Assembly: GCF_900166985.1 (NCBI RefSeq)
Contig: NZ_FUZK01000001.1
Span: 417,288-481,287 of the forward strand
Direction: 5' to 3'
DNA length: 64,000 nt
Source: Acholeplasma oculi
GTDB lineage: Bacteria; Bacillota_I; Bacilli_A; Acholeplasmatales; Acholeplasmataceae
Below, piece after piece: positions 7,116-14,633 of the stretch. The translations under genes were made by a program, and so were the position numbers. Each line of letters opens with the position of its first letter. The first letter of the stretch is position 1. The notes beneath the pieces were generated by a model. That model saw only the letters and a list, made by a program, of their open reading frames with translations, was not told where the DNA came from and did no database searches.

Positions 7116-7334
7116 TTTATTTAATTGATTTTGATAATACTTCTTGTGATACACAACGTTATAAGCAATTTTGTTTGCTTGATAACGTTTATACTTTAAT
7201 ACTTCAATGAAGAAACTTATCACTGCATCTGTAGAGTTTAAATGATCTAATACAAACTTGAACTTACGATGATCGCCCATGCGTTTATAGTTACTTTCTG
7301 TATGTAGTTTCTTAAGAACTAAATCAACAGACAT
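7098..7334 (-). CDS. Basic element protein, 78 aa, next to the attachment site
   Basis: The start is ATG 7334-7332 with AAGGGGG about 8 bases upstream. The frame stays open further up only by running through the tRNA remnant. The product is rich in Lys and His and helical (MSVDLVLKKLHTESNYKRM..., then a hydrophobic helix VISFFIEVLKYKRYQAN). It is the element gene closest to the attachment site, a position often held by excisionase-like or regulatory genes, but no such motif is evident. Its last codons form one arm of an inverted repeat. Confidence 0.55.
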   Translation of the reverse strand: MSVDLVLKKLHTESNYKRMGDHRKFKFVLDHLNSTDAVISFFIEVLKYKRYQANKIAYNVVYHKKYYQNQLNKPGQVN

Positions 7335-7349
7335 TAAAATCCCCCTTAG

Positions 7350-7375
7350 AAAATAAAAACGAATCCTTCGATTCG
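7350..7375 (-). terminator. Terminator-like hairpin at the element edge
   Basis: On the minus strand CGAATC-GAAG-GATTCG is followed by TTTTTATTTT. It lies between the attachment site and the first element gene, so it would block transcription entering from the chromosome. No clear -10 box separates it from the 7334 gene, which leaves that gene's promoter unexplained. Confidence 0.55.
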
Positions 7376-7389
7376 CTCGGAACAACTCT

Positions 7390-7434
7390 CTCTTAATCAG
7401 GGTGTCGACGGTTCGATCCCGTCTGGGTGTACCA
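7390..7434 (+). other. Displaced 3' end of tRNA-Lys(CTT): attachment site
   Basis: From the anticodon loop onward the sequence is a tRNA 3' half. The loop CTCTTAA has anticodon CTT at 7392-7394. The T stem-loop is GACGG-TTCGATC-CCGTC (7407-7423). The acceptor strand is TGGGTGT (7424-7430), followed by discriminator A and an encoded CCA (7432-7434). There is no matching 5' half: the expected ACACCCA acceptor strand and D arm are absent, and the bases before the loop do not pair as an anticodon stem. This is the copy left when an element integrates into the 3' part of a tRNA gene. The intact tRNA-Lys should lie left of the window on the + strand. Confidence 0.85.
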
Positions 7435-7446
7435 CTAAAAATCATT

Positions 7447-7481
7447 AAGAACTCTATCAAACTAGAGTTCTTTTCTTTTTT
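7447..7481 (+). terminator. Strong terminator, probably the original tRNA-Lys terminator
   Basis: AAGAACTCT (7447-7455), an 8-base loop and AGAGTTCTT (7464-7472) are followed by a T-rich tail. It sits 13 bases after the encoded CCA. This suggests that the integrated element separated the tRNA gene from its own terminator, which stayed with the displaced 3' end. Confidence 0.85.
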
Positions 7482-7485
7482 ATAG

Positions 7486-7491
7486 TATAAT
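7486..7491 (+). promoter_or_regulatory. -10 box of a probable leaderless promoter (glycerophosphodiesterase gene)
   Basis: TATAAT lies exactly 6 bases before the ATG at 7498, in the context TATAGTATAATT that is common before other genes of this window (for example near 15697 and 35018). A transcript starting 6-7 bases after the -10 box would begin at the start codon. There is no Shine-Dalgarno sequence. Confidence 0.6.
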
Positions 7492-7497
7492 TAAATT

Positions 7498-8193
7498 ATG
7501 AAAAATAAAATACTCAATCATAAATCAGTTAAATGGATCGCACATCGAGGATTGCCTTCTCAAAGCGTTGAAAATACCGAAGAAGGTTTTTTACTTGCAT
7601 CTGAATTACCATTTTATGGTATTGAAACTGATGTTCACCTCACATATGATGATATATTTGTTTTACACCATGATGACAACATTAAACACTTAACCCAAAT
7701 AGATTTATTAATCGAAAAATCTACTTATCAAAACCTGTTAAATTACCCACTTAAAAATACCCAACATAAAATTCCTCTATTGGAAACTTATTTAAGAATT
7801 TGTAAGTCCAAAGGAAAAAAAGCAGTCATTGAATTAAAGTTTCCAATGACCCATCAAAAGTTCAAAAAACTATATGCACTCATTGAAGCTTATGACTATA
7901 TTGAACATACTATATTTATATCCTTTATTATCGATAACTTACTTCATGTAAGAGGAATAAATTCAACCATTGAAATTCAATTTTTAACCGATCAATTTGA
8001 TGAAGTTATCTTACAGATGCTCAAGAAATATCATATGAATTTATCAATTCATTTTTCAAAAGTGAATCAAGAAATGGTTCAAATCGTTCATAACCATCAT
8101 CTTAAGATTGGTGTTTGGACAGTTAATGATATAGACATAGCAGAAAAAATGATTGAATTAGGTGTCGATTATATTACGACAGATGGCTTTTAA
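7498..8193 (+). CDS. Glycerophosphodiester phosphodiesterase
   Basis: Hydrolyses glycerophosphodiesters to glycerol-3-phosphate and an alcohol, recycling membrane lipid head groups. The 231-residue single domain has the GDPD signature: HR (residues 16-17), E-x-D (43-45) and H (58), with the C-terminal W-T-V-N-D and D-Y-I-T-T-D-G-F strands of the TIM barrel. No signal peptide, so cytoplasmic. It is a single-gene unit between the element scar and a bidirectional terminator. The ATG is kept despite lacking a ribosome site because the HR motif is already at residue 16 and a -10 box lies just upstream. Confidence 0.9.
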   Translation: MKNKILNHKSVKWIAHRGLPSQSVENTEEGFLLASELPFYGIETDVHLTYDDIFVLHHDDNIKHLTQIDLLIEKSTYQNLLNYPLKNTQHKIPLLETYLRICKSKGKKAVIELKFPMTHQKFKKLYALIEAYDYIEHTIFISFIIDNLLHVRGINSTIEIQFLTDQFDEVILQMLKKYHMNLSIHFSKVNQEMVQIVHNHHLKIGVWTVNDIDIAEKMIELGVDYITTDGF

Positions 8194-8213
8194 ATTAATG
8201 TTAAACCATAAAA

Positions 8214-8248
8214 AAAATCTATGTTAAGCATAGATTTTATTTTTTTTG
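8214..8248. terminator. Bidirectional terminator between convergent genes
   Basis: AAAATCTATG-TTAAG-CATAGATTTT (8214-8238) is flanked by A-runs on one side and T-runs on the other. It serves the + strand phosphodiesterase gene and the minus strand peptidase gene, whose stop codon lies in the loop. Confidence 0.85.
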
Positions 8249-8925
8249 TATACTTTCTTACCTTTTTCATAATATTTATATGCATCTTTTTGGAAAATAA
8301 TTTTCCCATCTTTTAAAATCATAAGTCCAGTCTCCTCGATTACATAGACAGGTCTATCGTGATAATGGCTTACTCTTCTTATACTCTTTTTCTGTTGTTT
8401 CCTACGATTATAGTGAACTTCCACACCAAAATCATTTAAATATCCGATTCCTGAGTTTATACTATATTTTTTATAATCTCTGTCTTTAGAGATATGAAAC
8501 CAATTAAATTGAATCATTGTTCCAGCGGATGGACCTATGATAATCCCATCAAAATTCTTAAGCGCATCAAGTAATTCATACTCTTTTAATCGCTCCATAA
8601 ATTTATCCGGTGCTCCGCCAGGTAAAAACAAGATATTAGCTTCTTGAATCTTTTTTAATGCATCTTCTTTTGAATCTTTTTTATAGAGTACAAACTCAAT
8701 TTGATCTTCTAGAATACCATATGTTAATAATGGTTCTACAATATGTAAATACCAAATACCTAGAGGTTTTTCATAGGTTTTATAATATGAATTCAACATA
8801 TCGTTACTTTCAAAATGCGAAAATGCTATCACACAGATTTTGGATTCAGGTTGAATATATGGAGTTAGTACTTTTTTTGCATATTCCTTATGGAATATAG
8901 TTTTAGAGGTTAGTATATTTATCAT
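8224..8925 (-). CDS. Peptidase S51 (dipeptidase E-like)
   Basis: A 233-residue cytoplasmic serine peptidase of the S51 family, which includes aspartyl dipeptidase PepE and cyanophycinase. The nucleophile is Ser133 in GPSAGT, preceded by the F-L-P-G-G-A strand that precedes the nucleophile elbow in this family. The C-terminal His-rich part (VSHYHDRPVYVIEETG) fits the family ending. Substrate cannot be read from sequence. The gene stands alone, and its start is directly downstream of a -10 box without a Shine-Dalgarno site. Confidence 0.8.
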   Translation of the reverse strand: MINILTSKTIFHKEYAKKVLTPYIQPESKICVIAFSHFESNDMLNSYYKTYEKPLGIWYLHIVEPLLTYGILEDQIEFVLYKKDSKEDALKKIQEANILFLPGGAPDKFMERLKEYELLDALKNFDGIIIGPSAGTMIQFNWFHISKDRDYKKYSINSGIGYLNDFGVEVHYNRRKQQKKSIRRVSHYHDRPVYVIEETGLMILKDGKIIFQKDAYKYYEKGKKVYKKNKIYA

Positions 8926-8931
8926 ATATCT

Positions 8932-8937
8932 ATTGTA
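8932..8937 (-). promoter_or_regulatory. -10 box of a probable leaderless promoter (S51 peptidase gene)
   Basis: On the minus strand TACAAT lies exactly 6 bases before the ATG at 8925. The T-run of the terminator just upstream occupies the spacer and -35 area. No Shine-Dalgarno sequence is present. Confidence 0.55.
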
Positions 8938-8938
8938 T

Positions 8939-8970
8939 CAAAAAAAAAACATCTTATTCAAAAGATGTTT
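8939..8970 (-). terminator. Terminator of the 118-residue gene
   Basis: On the minus strand AAACATCTT, a 6-base loop and AAGATGTTT are followed by a run of ten T. The stem overlaps the 3' end of the gene, and its T-run abuts the promoter of the peptidase gene. Confidence 0.8.
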
Positions 8971-9310
8971 CGCAACAAGCACCAATTGTTTGGTCTTTCT
9001 TAACTTTTTTAATTAAATGCATAATAATTTCTTCATCAAGCATAATATGAACTAAAGATTCCGTAATACCATCCTTTAAAAATTTCTCTAGGGTATCGAC
9101 TTGTCTTAGCTGTTTTTCTATTTGTTTTTCTAGGTTTCCGTCCATAATTTCTTGCTCATGATCCATAGCAAGAGAAAGCATAAAGTCTTTATATGCCTTG
9201 ATATGATCATATAGATCATCTACAGACATCTGACGTAATGCATCTACAGTTGACTGTTTCTTTTTGATATATTCAGTTTGTACCCATTCCTTATATCTTT
9301 TCTCAGTCAT
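8954..9310 (-). CDS. Unknown helical protein, 118 aa
   Basis: The start is taken at ATG 9310 (MTEKRYKEW), because GAGAGG lies about 10 bases upstream and the 13 earlier residues look untranslated. The product is almost entirely helical and charged, with a possible coiled coil around residues 55-80 and a Cys pair (GACCETS) near the end. No signal peptide or membrane segment. I do not recognise the family; the terminal Cys-Cys could bind metal, which is speculation. Confidence 0.6.
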   Translation of the reverse strand: MTEKRYKEWVQTEYIKKKQSTVDALRQMSVDDLYDHIKAYKDFMLSLAMDHEQEIMDGNLEKQIEKQLRQVDTLEKFLKDGITESLVHIMLDEEIIMHLIKKVKKDQTIGACCETSFE

Positions 9311-9417
9311 AAGAACATAACCTCTCTTAATATGTCCGTATTTTAGCATGAACTCAATTATTTGTCATGAAATATGAACTGTGATAGTTTATTTTATAGA
9401 GTTTCACATATTTAAAT

Positions 9418-9450
9418 AATAAAAACACTTAATCCATTTGGATTAAGTGT
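9418..9450 (-). terminator. Terminator of the 67-residue gene
   Basis: On the minus strand ACACTTAATCC-AAAT-GGATTAAGTGT is followed by TTTTTATT, an 11-base perfect stem. Confidence 0.9.
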
Positions 9451-9455
9451 ATGAA

Positions 9456-9659
9456 TTAACTATCTCTTTTATTAACGAGAGGAGTTAAAGTTTGGTTTGC
9501 AATGGACTCTGGATAAGAATAAACTTCTTCTCTTAAACGTTTAAACATTACATAGATAAGTCCTCTTTCTAAATCTAAACGAGTGACTATACCTAAATCT
9601 CTTTCACCTTCTACACGAATACGTTCGCCTACTAAATATGTTTCATTACTCCATGCCAT
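9456..9659 (-). CDS. Small conserved-looking protein, 67 aa, SH3-like
   Basis: A small protein (MAWSNETYLVGERIRVEGERDLGIVTRLDLERGLIYVMFKR in order) whose pattern V-G-x-R-I-R-V ... G-I-V-T-R-L-D ... I-Y-V-M-F suggests a five-strand SH3-like or KOW-like barrel. AAGGAG lies 8 bases before the ATG, and a TATAAT box about 35 bases upstream makes it a single-gene unit with its own terminator. Family not recognised; a nucleic-acid or regulator-binding role is a guess. Confidence 0.65.
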   Translation of the reverse strand: MAWSNETYLVGERIRVEGERDLGIVTRLDLERGLIYVMFKRLREEVYSYPESIANQTLTPLVNKRDS

Positions 9660-9703
9660 GGTTTTATCTCCTTACATTGTTACTTAAAATTATTATAACA
9701 TAT

Positions 9704-10747
9704 TTATGACAAAATATCTTTGATGGTTTTTCCAACTAAAAATTTGTGGTTATTATCACTTATTTTTTTAAACCAATTTAAGAATTCTTTGACCATTGGG
9801 TCATTAACTTGATAAATTAATTGCTCTAAATCATTTTGAAACATCGGATAATCCGTATCATTTAGATGTGTTATGAGTGATCTTTTTTTTGCATTAGATT
9901 GAATTTCTTTTTTAAGAGTTTTCAGTACAGTGGGTAATTCAACGACAGGAATCCTGATTTTTTTATCGGATAAATCTAAATTCATCTTATATAAAGATAA
10001 TATTTGTTTTAAAACGATATAATGTATCACATCTTGGAATTTTGAATCCTTCCAATTAAATGTGGATTTTAATAAATCTAATCGGAAAATAAATCGATTA
10101 TTAGAATCCTCAGATAGATTTTGTTCTCTTAAGAATTCTCTTCTTATTTTAGATAACAATTCCACATCTAAGCTATTGATACTTGCTTTCTCAAATAATT
10201 GCACGATATATCCTGTTGTTTCAATCTTGGATGGTTGTCTATGTAAATAGTTTTCTAAATCTTTTAATGCTTGACTCTTTTCTTTCTTATATGCTTGAAT
10301 AAGTTTATCAAAATAAATTGTTTCTTTTGATTGTGTAATATCTTTATTTCTCATGATATAGGTAACATAACTTAAGTGATCTTTAGTAATTTCATCTTCT
10401 AAAATCAGTGAAAACCCAAATGTACCATCACTATAACTACGATTCGTAGGATGACCAACCACATCATTTCTTAAATATTTTAGTAATCTTAGTGTGCGAT
10501 TTTGATTAATATTAATATGATATTTATACTTTGTTGTTGCAAAAGATAGTTGATATAATCCGTCAATAGCAACAAATAATCCTTGTAACACCCCAAACAC
10601 ATCTAATAATATATCTGCTTTGTTCTTTGCAGTTCGAACTAAAAAATCATCAATCATTAAATCTACATATTGAAGTGCACTATAAGCACTTTTAGCTCTA
10701 ATCTTTGCATCAAATGGTAATGTTTCGATAGAATCTAAAATTGTCAT
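9704..10747 (-). CDS. Unknown protein with HEPN-like R-N-x4-H motif, 347 aa
   Basis: The N-terminal 110 residues are all-helical and contain R93-N94-D-V-V-G-H99 (LRNDVVGHP). This is the R-x4-6-H active-site pattern of HEPN RNases, placed after three or four helices as in that fold. The rest is helical with no motif that I recognise. The start overlaps the end of the 968-residue signalling-like gene by ATGA, so the two are co-translated. The fold assignment is a hypothesis; many HEPN proteins are toxins or RNA-processing factors, but nothing here shows toxicity or a cognate antitoxin. Confidence 0.5.
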   Translation of the reverse strand: MTILDSIETLPFDAKIRAKSAYSALQYVDLMIDDFLVRTAKNKADILLDVFGVLQGLFVAIDGLYQLSFATTKYKYHININQNRTLRLLKYLRNDVVGHPTNRSYSDGTFGFSLILEDEITKDHLSYVTYIMRNKDITQSKETIYFDKLIQAYKKEKSQALKDLENYLHRQPSKIETTGYIVQLFEKASINSLDVELLSKIRREFLREQNLSEDSNNRFIFRLDLLKSTFNWKDSKFQDVIHYIVLKQILSLYKMNLDLSDKKIRIPVVELPTVLKTLKKEIQSNAKKRSLITHLNDTDYPMFQNDLEQLIYQVNDPMVKEFLNWFKKISDNNHKFLVGKTIKDILS

Positions 10748-13650
10748 GATTGTATACTTCCTTTAATCTTCATGAAAAGTTTATCTGCATGCATACGTTT
10801 AAATAAATTACCCTCAATATATTGAATACCAAGTGATTCAACCATATCTTTTTGTTCATTATCATCAATATCTCTAATAATTAATGCCATATTATTTTCA
10901 TCCAAAACTGTTTTTAACATTTTAAGATATGCATTCCATTTTGAATCACTAGGTTTCATATCTAAATGAAGTGCATGAAAAGGATAACTTAATGCCATAT
11001 CTACATTGGTTGTATCGAGTCCGATTCCGGCCTGAATGAGTTCATTGATTTGATTGATATGTTGATTTCCTTTTAAGTTTTCACCTTTGACTTTAAATCG
11101 AATAAACTCAAAAGGTATCATAAACTTTTGGGCTAATCCAAAAACAAATGGATTAAAGTTTACATCAAGGAATGTTTCCTTAGAAACAGGTATTGTAATT
11201 TTAATTAATCTTTCTGTTTCCTTTTCTAGGATACTTAAGAATTGAAATACCATTTGAATATGATATTTTTCGAGTTCAAATAGTCTATTTCTCTTTTTAG
11301 CAATAGATAATAAGTACTTACTATCAATATTTAAGTTCTCTAGTGCAATACTTGATTCATATTGCCAAACGATTTGTCGCTTGATATCAATGATTTGATG
11401 GAACATCAATGATAATTGATTTTGATCCATGGCTTGATTTAAGTAATTAATAACTTGTTGTTCAAAAACCTCATTTTCATAAATTTGATATTCAAAAAAG
11501 ATATAAGACTCATCATTGAGTTGTCGTTTTAAGTAATCTAGAGATACCTCTAAATATCGATATAGATTCGCAGGTAGTTTTTCCTCAGTTACAACAGGAT
11601 ATCGGATAATGGATATTTTTGGTAAGAATTTCTCATAATGGATGACTACAGATTGGTTTTGATCTAAATACTTTATATAGTCTTTAATTATTTTTGTCAC
11701 ACTTCGAATATCATTTTGAGGAATATAAACGAAAAGTTGATAGGTTGAAAAACGATAAACATCACCATCATTAAAGAACTTTTGAGTTCTTTGTCCAAAT
11801 TCTTTAAAAAACTTTAACGTGACATCATAACCATATATTGGTAATATAGCGTCATTAAAAGTGATTAACATAAAAGAACCCTTATCTTTGACATACTCAG
11901 TCATTTCTTTATTTAGTGCGTTTAAGTTTTTTAGTGATGTTTCAAAATCTACCGTAGCTTCCATCATTAATCGACTCTTTTCTTCATAATATTCTGTTAA
12001 ATCTTCAAATATTGAAATAATATGGATTTCCTTTTTATTTTCTATAGATACTAACTTTTCTCTAATTTGTTTATCCTGATACATATAGACGATTTCATCA
12101 CTCTGTCCTGATTTTTGAAAGAGCTTTTGAATCTTCATTTGATAGTTTTTGACTTCATGAATGGCTATATTTCTTATAAACATATCGAGTGTTGCGTGAC
12201 TTTCCATATTAAGAAGCGCTTGAGAACTAACATTGTAAGTTGAATAATAAGGATCCATAATTCTCATATCAAAAATTTTAGCATCAAATATCCTCTGCCA
12301 AAAATGAGTTTCTTGCTTTAATTTAGTGTTTTTTTCTTCATCCCTTAAAATGGAATAGATGATAGTAGATAGTCCATTGATATAATCAAAATATGTGCCA
12401 GGGTCTAATACATCATGATCCACATGAATCATTAAAACACCCATATCAAATAATGGAAATGCATAGATATATTTTATATCTTCTTCATAGGGTTTTTGAG
12501 TTAAAATATTTATGTTTTTCTCAAGTTCTGAAGGTTGACCAAAAAACTCTACTCCTTTTTGGCTTACCTCATAAATGAGCGTATTAAAATATGATGATTT
12601 ATCTAATTGTTTATCATAGAGGCGTTCTTTTTTATAGTGATAAAGCATTTCATCTTTGATAGAAAAAATAACGATATCTTTGAACTTAAAGTATTCCTCT
12701 GCTTTAATTAAGAAAAGTCTTAAATATTCACGAATATTTCTTGTATCAGAAATTTGATGAGCATAAGCAAATAAATCAATAAGTGTTGGTAAACTTTTAT
12801 TAAGTGTCTGTTTATTGCTTTTTACAAATACCGATTGAGATTCATTTGGTAGTTGACTTATCTTTTCATTGGTTAATACAATTTCTGGTTCTTTATTTTT
12901 AGTCTTTTTTTCTTCTTTAAGGATTGCTTTTAACTTTTTGGAATATGACTCATGCATTAATCGATTCTTAATGGATTGATAGAAGGTCCTGAACAATTCA
13001 TAAACTTCTTTTTGGAATTCAGGCGACTCATTGTCAATTTGAGAGCCAAAATCAGCATCAAGTATAGCAATTCGATGGGCATCATTATCTTTAATATAGA
13101 GTTTCAATAAATACAGTGATGCTATAAACTTATAAGTTGGGTGATCTTTATATTGATTTGCTAGATTTTTAAGTTCATCAAACTGATTTAGACCAAATAA
13201 TGCCTCCATATAAAAGGGTATATAACTATGCGTGATATCTATTTTTTTAACTTGAGGTATCACTTCTAATACTTTATCATATTGTTTTTCTTTGATATAG
13301 ATATTTAATTGCTCTTTCACAAGCTCTAATCTTAGTTCTTGTGGAATTACATCCTTAATCAATACTTCAATATCCTGTATATAGGATTGATTCGTTGATT
13401 TTTTGAATTCAATCAAGTCAAAAGTTCCTAGATATTTTTTGGATACAGGTAGTGCCTCCATCCTTTTTTGAATATATCTATACGCCATTTCAAATAGATT
13501 TAACTTGATTGCAGATTTAAACATTAAATAATAGAACTTCTCAACATGAGATAACTCATTTGAAAACATTTTTGATGCTTCAAATACCTTACCTTCATCG
13601 ATGACTTCTTTAAACATATAAAGCTCAAATTTAACCTCTAACAAACGCAC
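10744..13650 (-). CDS. Degenerate GAF-PAS-GGDEF-EAL signalling-like protein
   Basis: Counting from GTG 13650 (968 residues): helical TPR-like repeats (1-250), a GAF-like domain (about 285-430), a PAS-like domain ending in the linker FEDLTEYYEEKSRL (440-565), a GGDEF-like domain (570-690) and an EAL-like domain (710-960). The GGDEF signature is replaced (DVYRFSTYQLF where R-x-GGDEF is expected). The EAL site reads YESS, and the Asp pair and Lys of EAL phosphodiesterases are missing, so neither synthesis nor breakdown of c-di-GMP is expected. A binding or scaffold role is inferred. The start is uncertain: GTG lacks a ribosome site, and the frame stays open 37 codons further up to an ATA overlapping the previous stop (13761). 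Confidence 0.7.
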   Translation of the reverse strand: MRLLEVKFELYMFKEVIDEGKVFEASKMFSNELSHVEKFYYLMFKSAIKLNLFEMAYRYIQKRMEALPVSKKYLGTFDLIEFKKSTNQSYIQDIEVLIKDVIPQELRLELVKEQLNIYIKEKQYDKVLEVIPQVKKIDITHSYIPFYMEALFGLNQFDELKNLANQYKDHPTYKFIASLYLLKLYIKDNDAHRIAILDADFGSQIDNESPEFQKEVYELFRTFYQSIKNRLMHESYSKKLKAILKEEKKTKNKEPEIVLTNEKISQLPNESQSVFVKSNKQTLNKSLPTLIDLFAYAHQISDTRNIREYLRLFLIKAEEYFKFKDIVIFSIKDEMLYHYKKERLYDKQLDKSSYFNTLIYEVSQKGVEFFGQPSELEKNINILTQKPYEEDIKYIYAFPLFDMGVLMIHVDHDVLDPGTYFDYINGLSTIIYSILRDEEKNTKLKQETHFWQRIFDAKIFDMRIMDPYYSTYNVSSQALLNMESHATLDMFIRNIAIHEVKNYQMKIQKLFQKSGQSDEIVYMYQDKQIREKLVSIENKKEIHIISIFEDLTEYYEEKSRLMMEATVDFETSLKNLNALNKEMTEYVKDKGSFMLITFNDAILPIYGYDVTLKFFKEFGQRTQKFFNDGDVYRFSTYQLFVYIPQNDIRSVTKIIKDYIKYLDQNQSVVIHYEKFLPKISIIRYPVVTEEKLPANLYRYLEVSLDYLKRQLNDESYIFFEYQIYENEVFEQQVINYLNQAMDQNQLSLMFHQIIDIKRQIVWQYESSIALENLNIDSKYLLSIAKKRNRLFELEKYHIQMVFQFLSILEKETERLIKITIPVSKETFLDVNFNPFVFGLAQKFMIPFEFIRFKVKGENLKGNQHINQINELIQAGIGLDTTNVDMALSYPFHALHLDMKPSDSKWNAYLKMLKTVLDENNMALIIRDIDDNEQKDMVESLGIQYIEGNLFKRMHADKLFMKIKGSIQS

Positions 13651-13757
13651 AAAAACAGTCTGATAATCTTGGACTGTTAAGGTGTTGTCTTGGATAAAGT
13701 TTTGAATTTCAACTAAAGTCTCAAAACTAGGCTCTAGTTGTAATATATATTTTGTAT

Positions 13758-14633
13758 TTATTTTCGATCATCCTTTAACTCATTGTTGAAATTTTCAGCC
13801 ATCAACAAATACTTTTGAGCGATTTTTTCAAAATCCAAATGTAGTTTTTCTGATAATCCAATTTCGTGTTTATATGTTGCAACAATATGCCATTGAAGTA
13901 CTTGAAACATTCTATAGAATCTCACGCGTTGATATTCTTGATGTGTCGGTTTTCTTTCTAAATAAAATTCAAGTAGTTTTAAAGAGTCATTAAAATCAAT
14001 GTTACCAAATGATGCGATGTCATAAAACGGATCATTTAAACCAGCAAATTCCCAGTCTAATAGATAAATCTTTTGCTCGTGCTTCACAAGATTTGAACGT
14101 TGTGCATCTCCATGACAAAATACTTTTGGTAAATATCCATAATAATCATCATATAATTTTAACCATTGCATTTTTAATTGATAATATAGTTTACCAGGCT
14201 CATGTTTCAATAATTTTTCATAACGTCTTAATCTATTTTTAAGTTCATAATCATGACCTGGTAAATTTGATTCATGTAATGTTCTTAACTCTTTAGCAAC
14301 CAGTGCATAATCATTTTCTGTAAACCCCGTCGAAAGTGGTTCTCCTTCAACATATGTTGACACTTTTATACCTGTATTGACATCAAAATACACAACATCC
14401 GATGAAATCTTTAATGGCTGAATTAATGCTAAGTGTTCCTTTTCGATTGCAGGATTGACAAGTAATTCACCACCATCCCCAATCTTTCTGATCACATAGG
14501 GAATACCGGATACATGGACAAGGTAAGTATAATTACTCATTCCACCTTTAAATCGATATTCAACTTTGATTTGTTCTTCACTTTTCTGAAAAACCTTTTT
14601 AGCAATTTCTAATATTTCTAATTCAATCGACAT
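13758..14633 (-). CDS. Choline/ethanolamine kinase-like phosphotransferase (LicA type)
   Basis: A 291-residue protein-kinase-fold phosphotransferase. The nucleotide-binding strand is RFKGGMSNYTYLV with V-I-R-K-I downstream. The catalytic loop is FCHGDAQRSNL (about residues 175-185), and the metal site is LLDWEFAGLNDPFYDIASF. These match the LicA/choline kinase group, which phosphorylates choline or related small alcohols for lipid or surface decoration; the exact substrate is not readable. It overlaps the phosphodiesterase gene upstream and precedes the degenerate GGDEF/EAL gene in a five-gene run starting with rdgB. Confidence 0.8.
   Translation of the reverse strand: MSIELEILEIAKKVFQKSEEQIKVEYRFKGGMSNYTYLVHVSGIPYVIRKIGDGGELLVNPAIEKEHLALIQPLKISSDVVYFDVNTGIKVSTYVEGEPLSTGFTENDYALVAKELRTLHESNLPGHDYELKNRLRRYEKLLKHEPGKLYYQLKMQWLKLYDDYYGYLPKVFCHGDAQRSNLVKHEQKIYLLDWEFAGLNDPFYDIASFGNIDFNDSLKLLEFYLERKPTHQEYQRVRFYRMFQVLQWHIVATYKHEIGLSEKLHLDFEKIAQKYLLMAENFNNELKDDRK

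Larger units (their letters stand above)
1..7434. mobile_element. Right-hand part of an integrated prophage/plasmid-like element
   Basis: The block from the window edge to 7434 is bounded on the right by a duplicated tRNA-Lys 3' end, the usual scar of site-specific integration into a tRNA gene. All its genes are on the minus strand, have no housekeeping similarity that I recognise, and overlap by ATGA junctions. The order is small early-type genes, candidate replication genes, a hairpin-rich non-coding stretch, large secreted membrane-anchored proteins, then tiny membrane proteins. That order resembles filamentous (inovirus/plectrovirus) genomes. The left end, the intact tRNA and any integrase must lie outside the window. 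Phage identity is inference; integration is well supported. Confidence 0.75.

Noticed and set aside
7360-7434. A complete tRNA-Lys gene
   Set aside because: No acceptor 5' strand, no D arm and no pairing anticodon stem; the hairpin at 7360-7375 is not tRNA-like.
7335-7460. Upstream extension of the 78-residue element gene
   Set aside because: The extension is the antisense of the tRNA remnant and terminator. A good ribosome site precedes ATG 7334.
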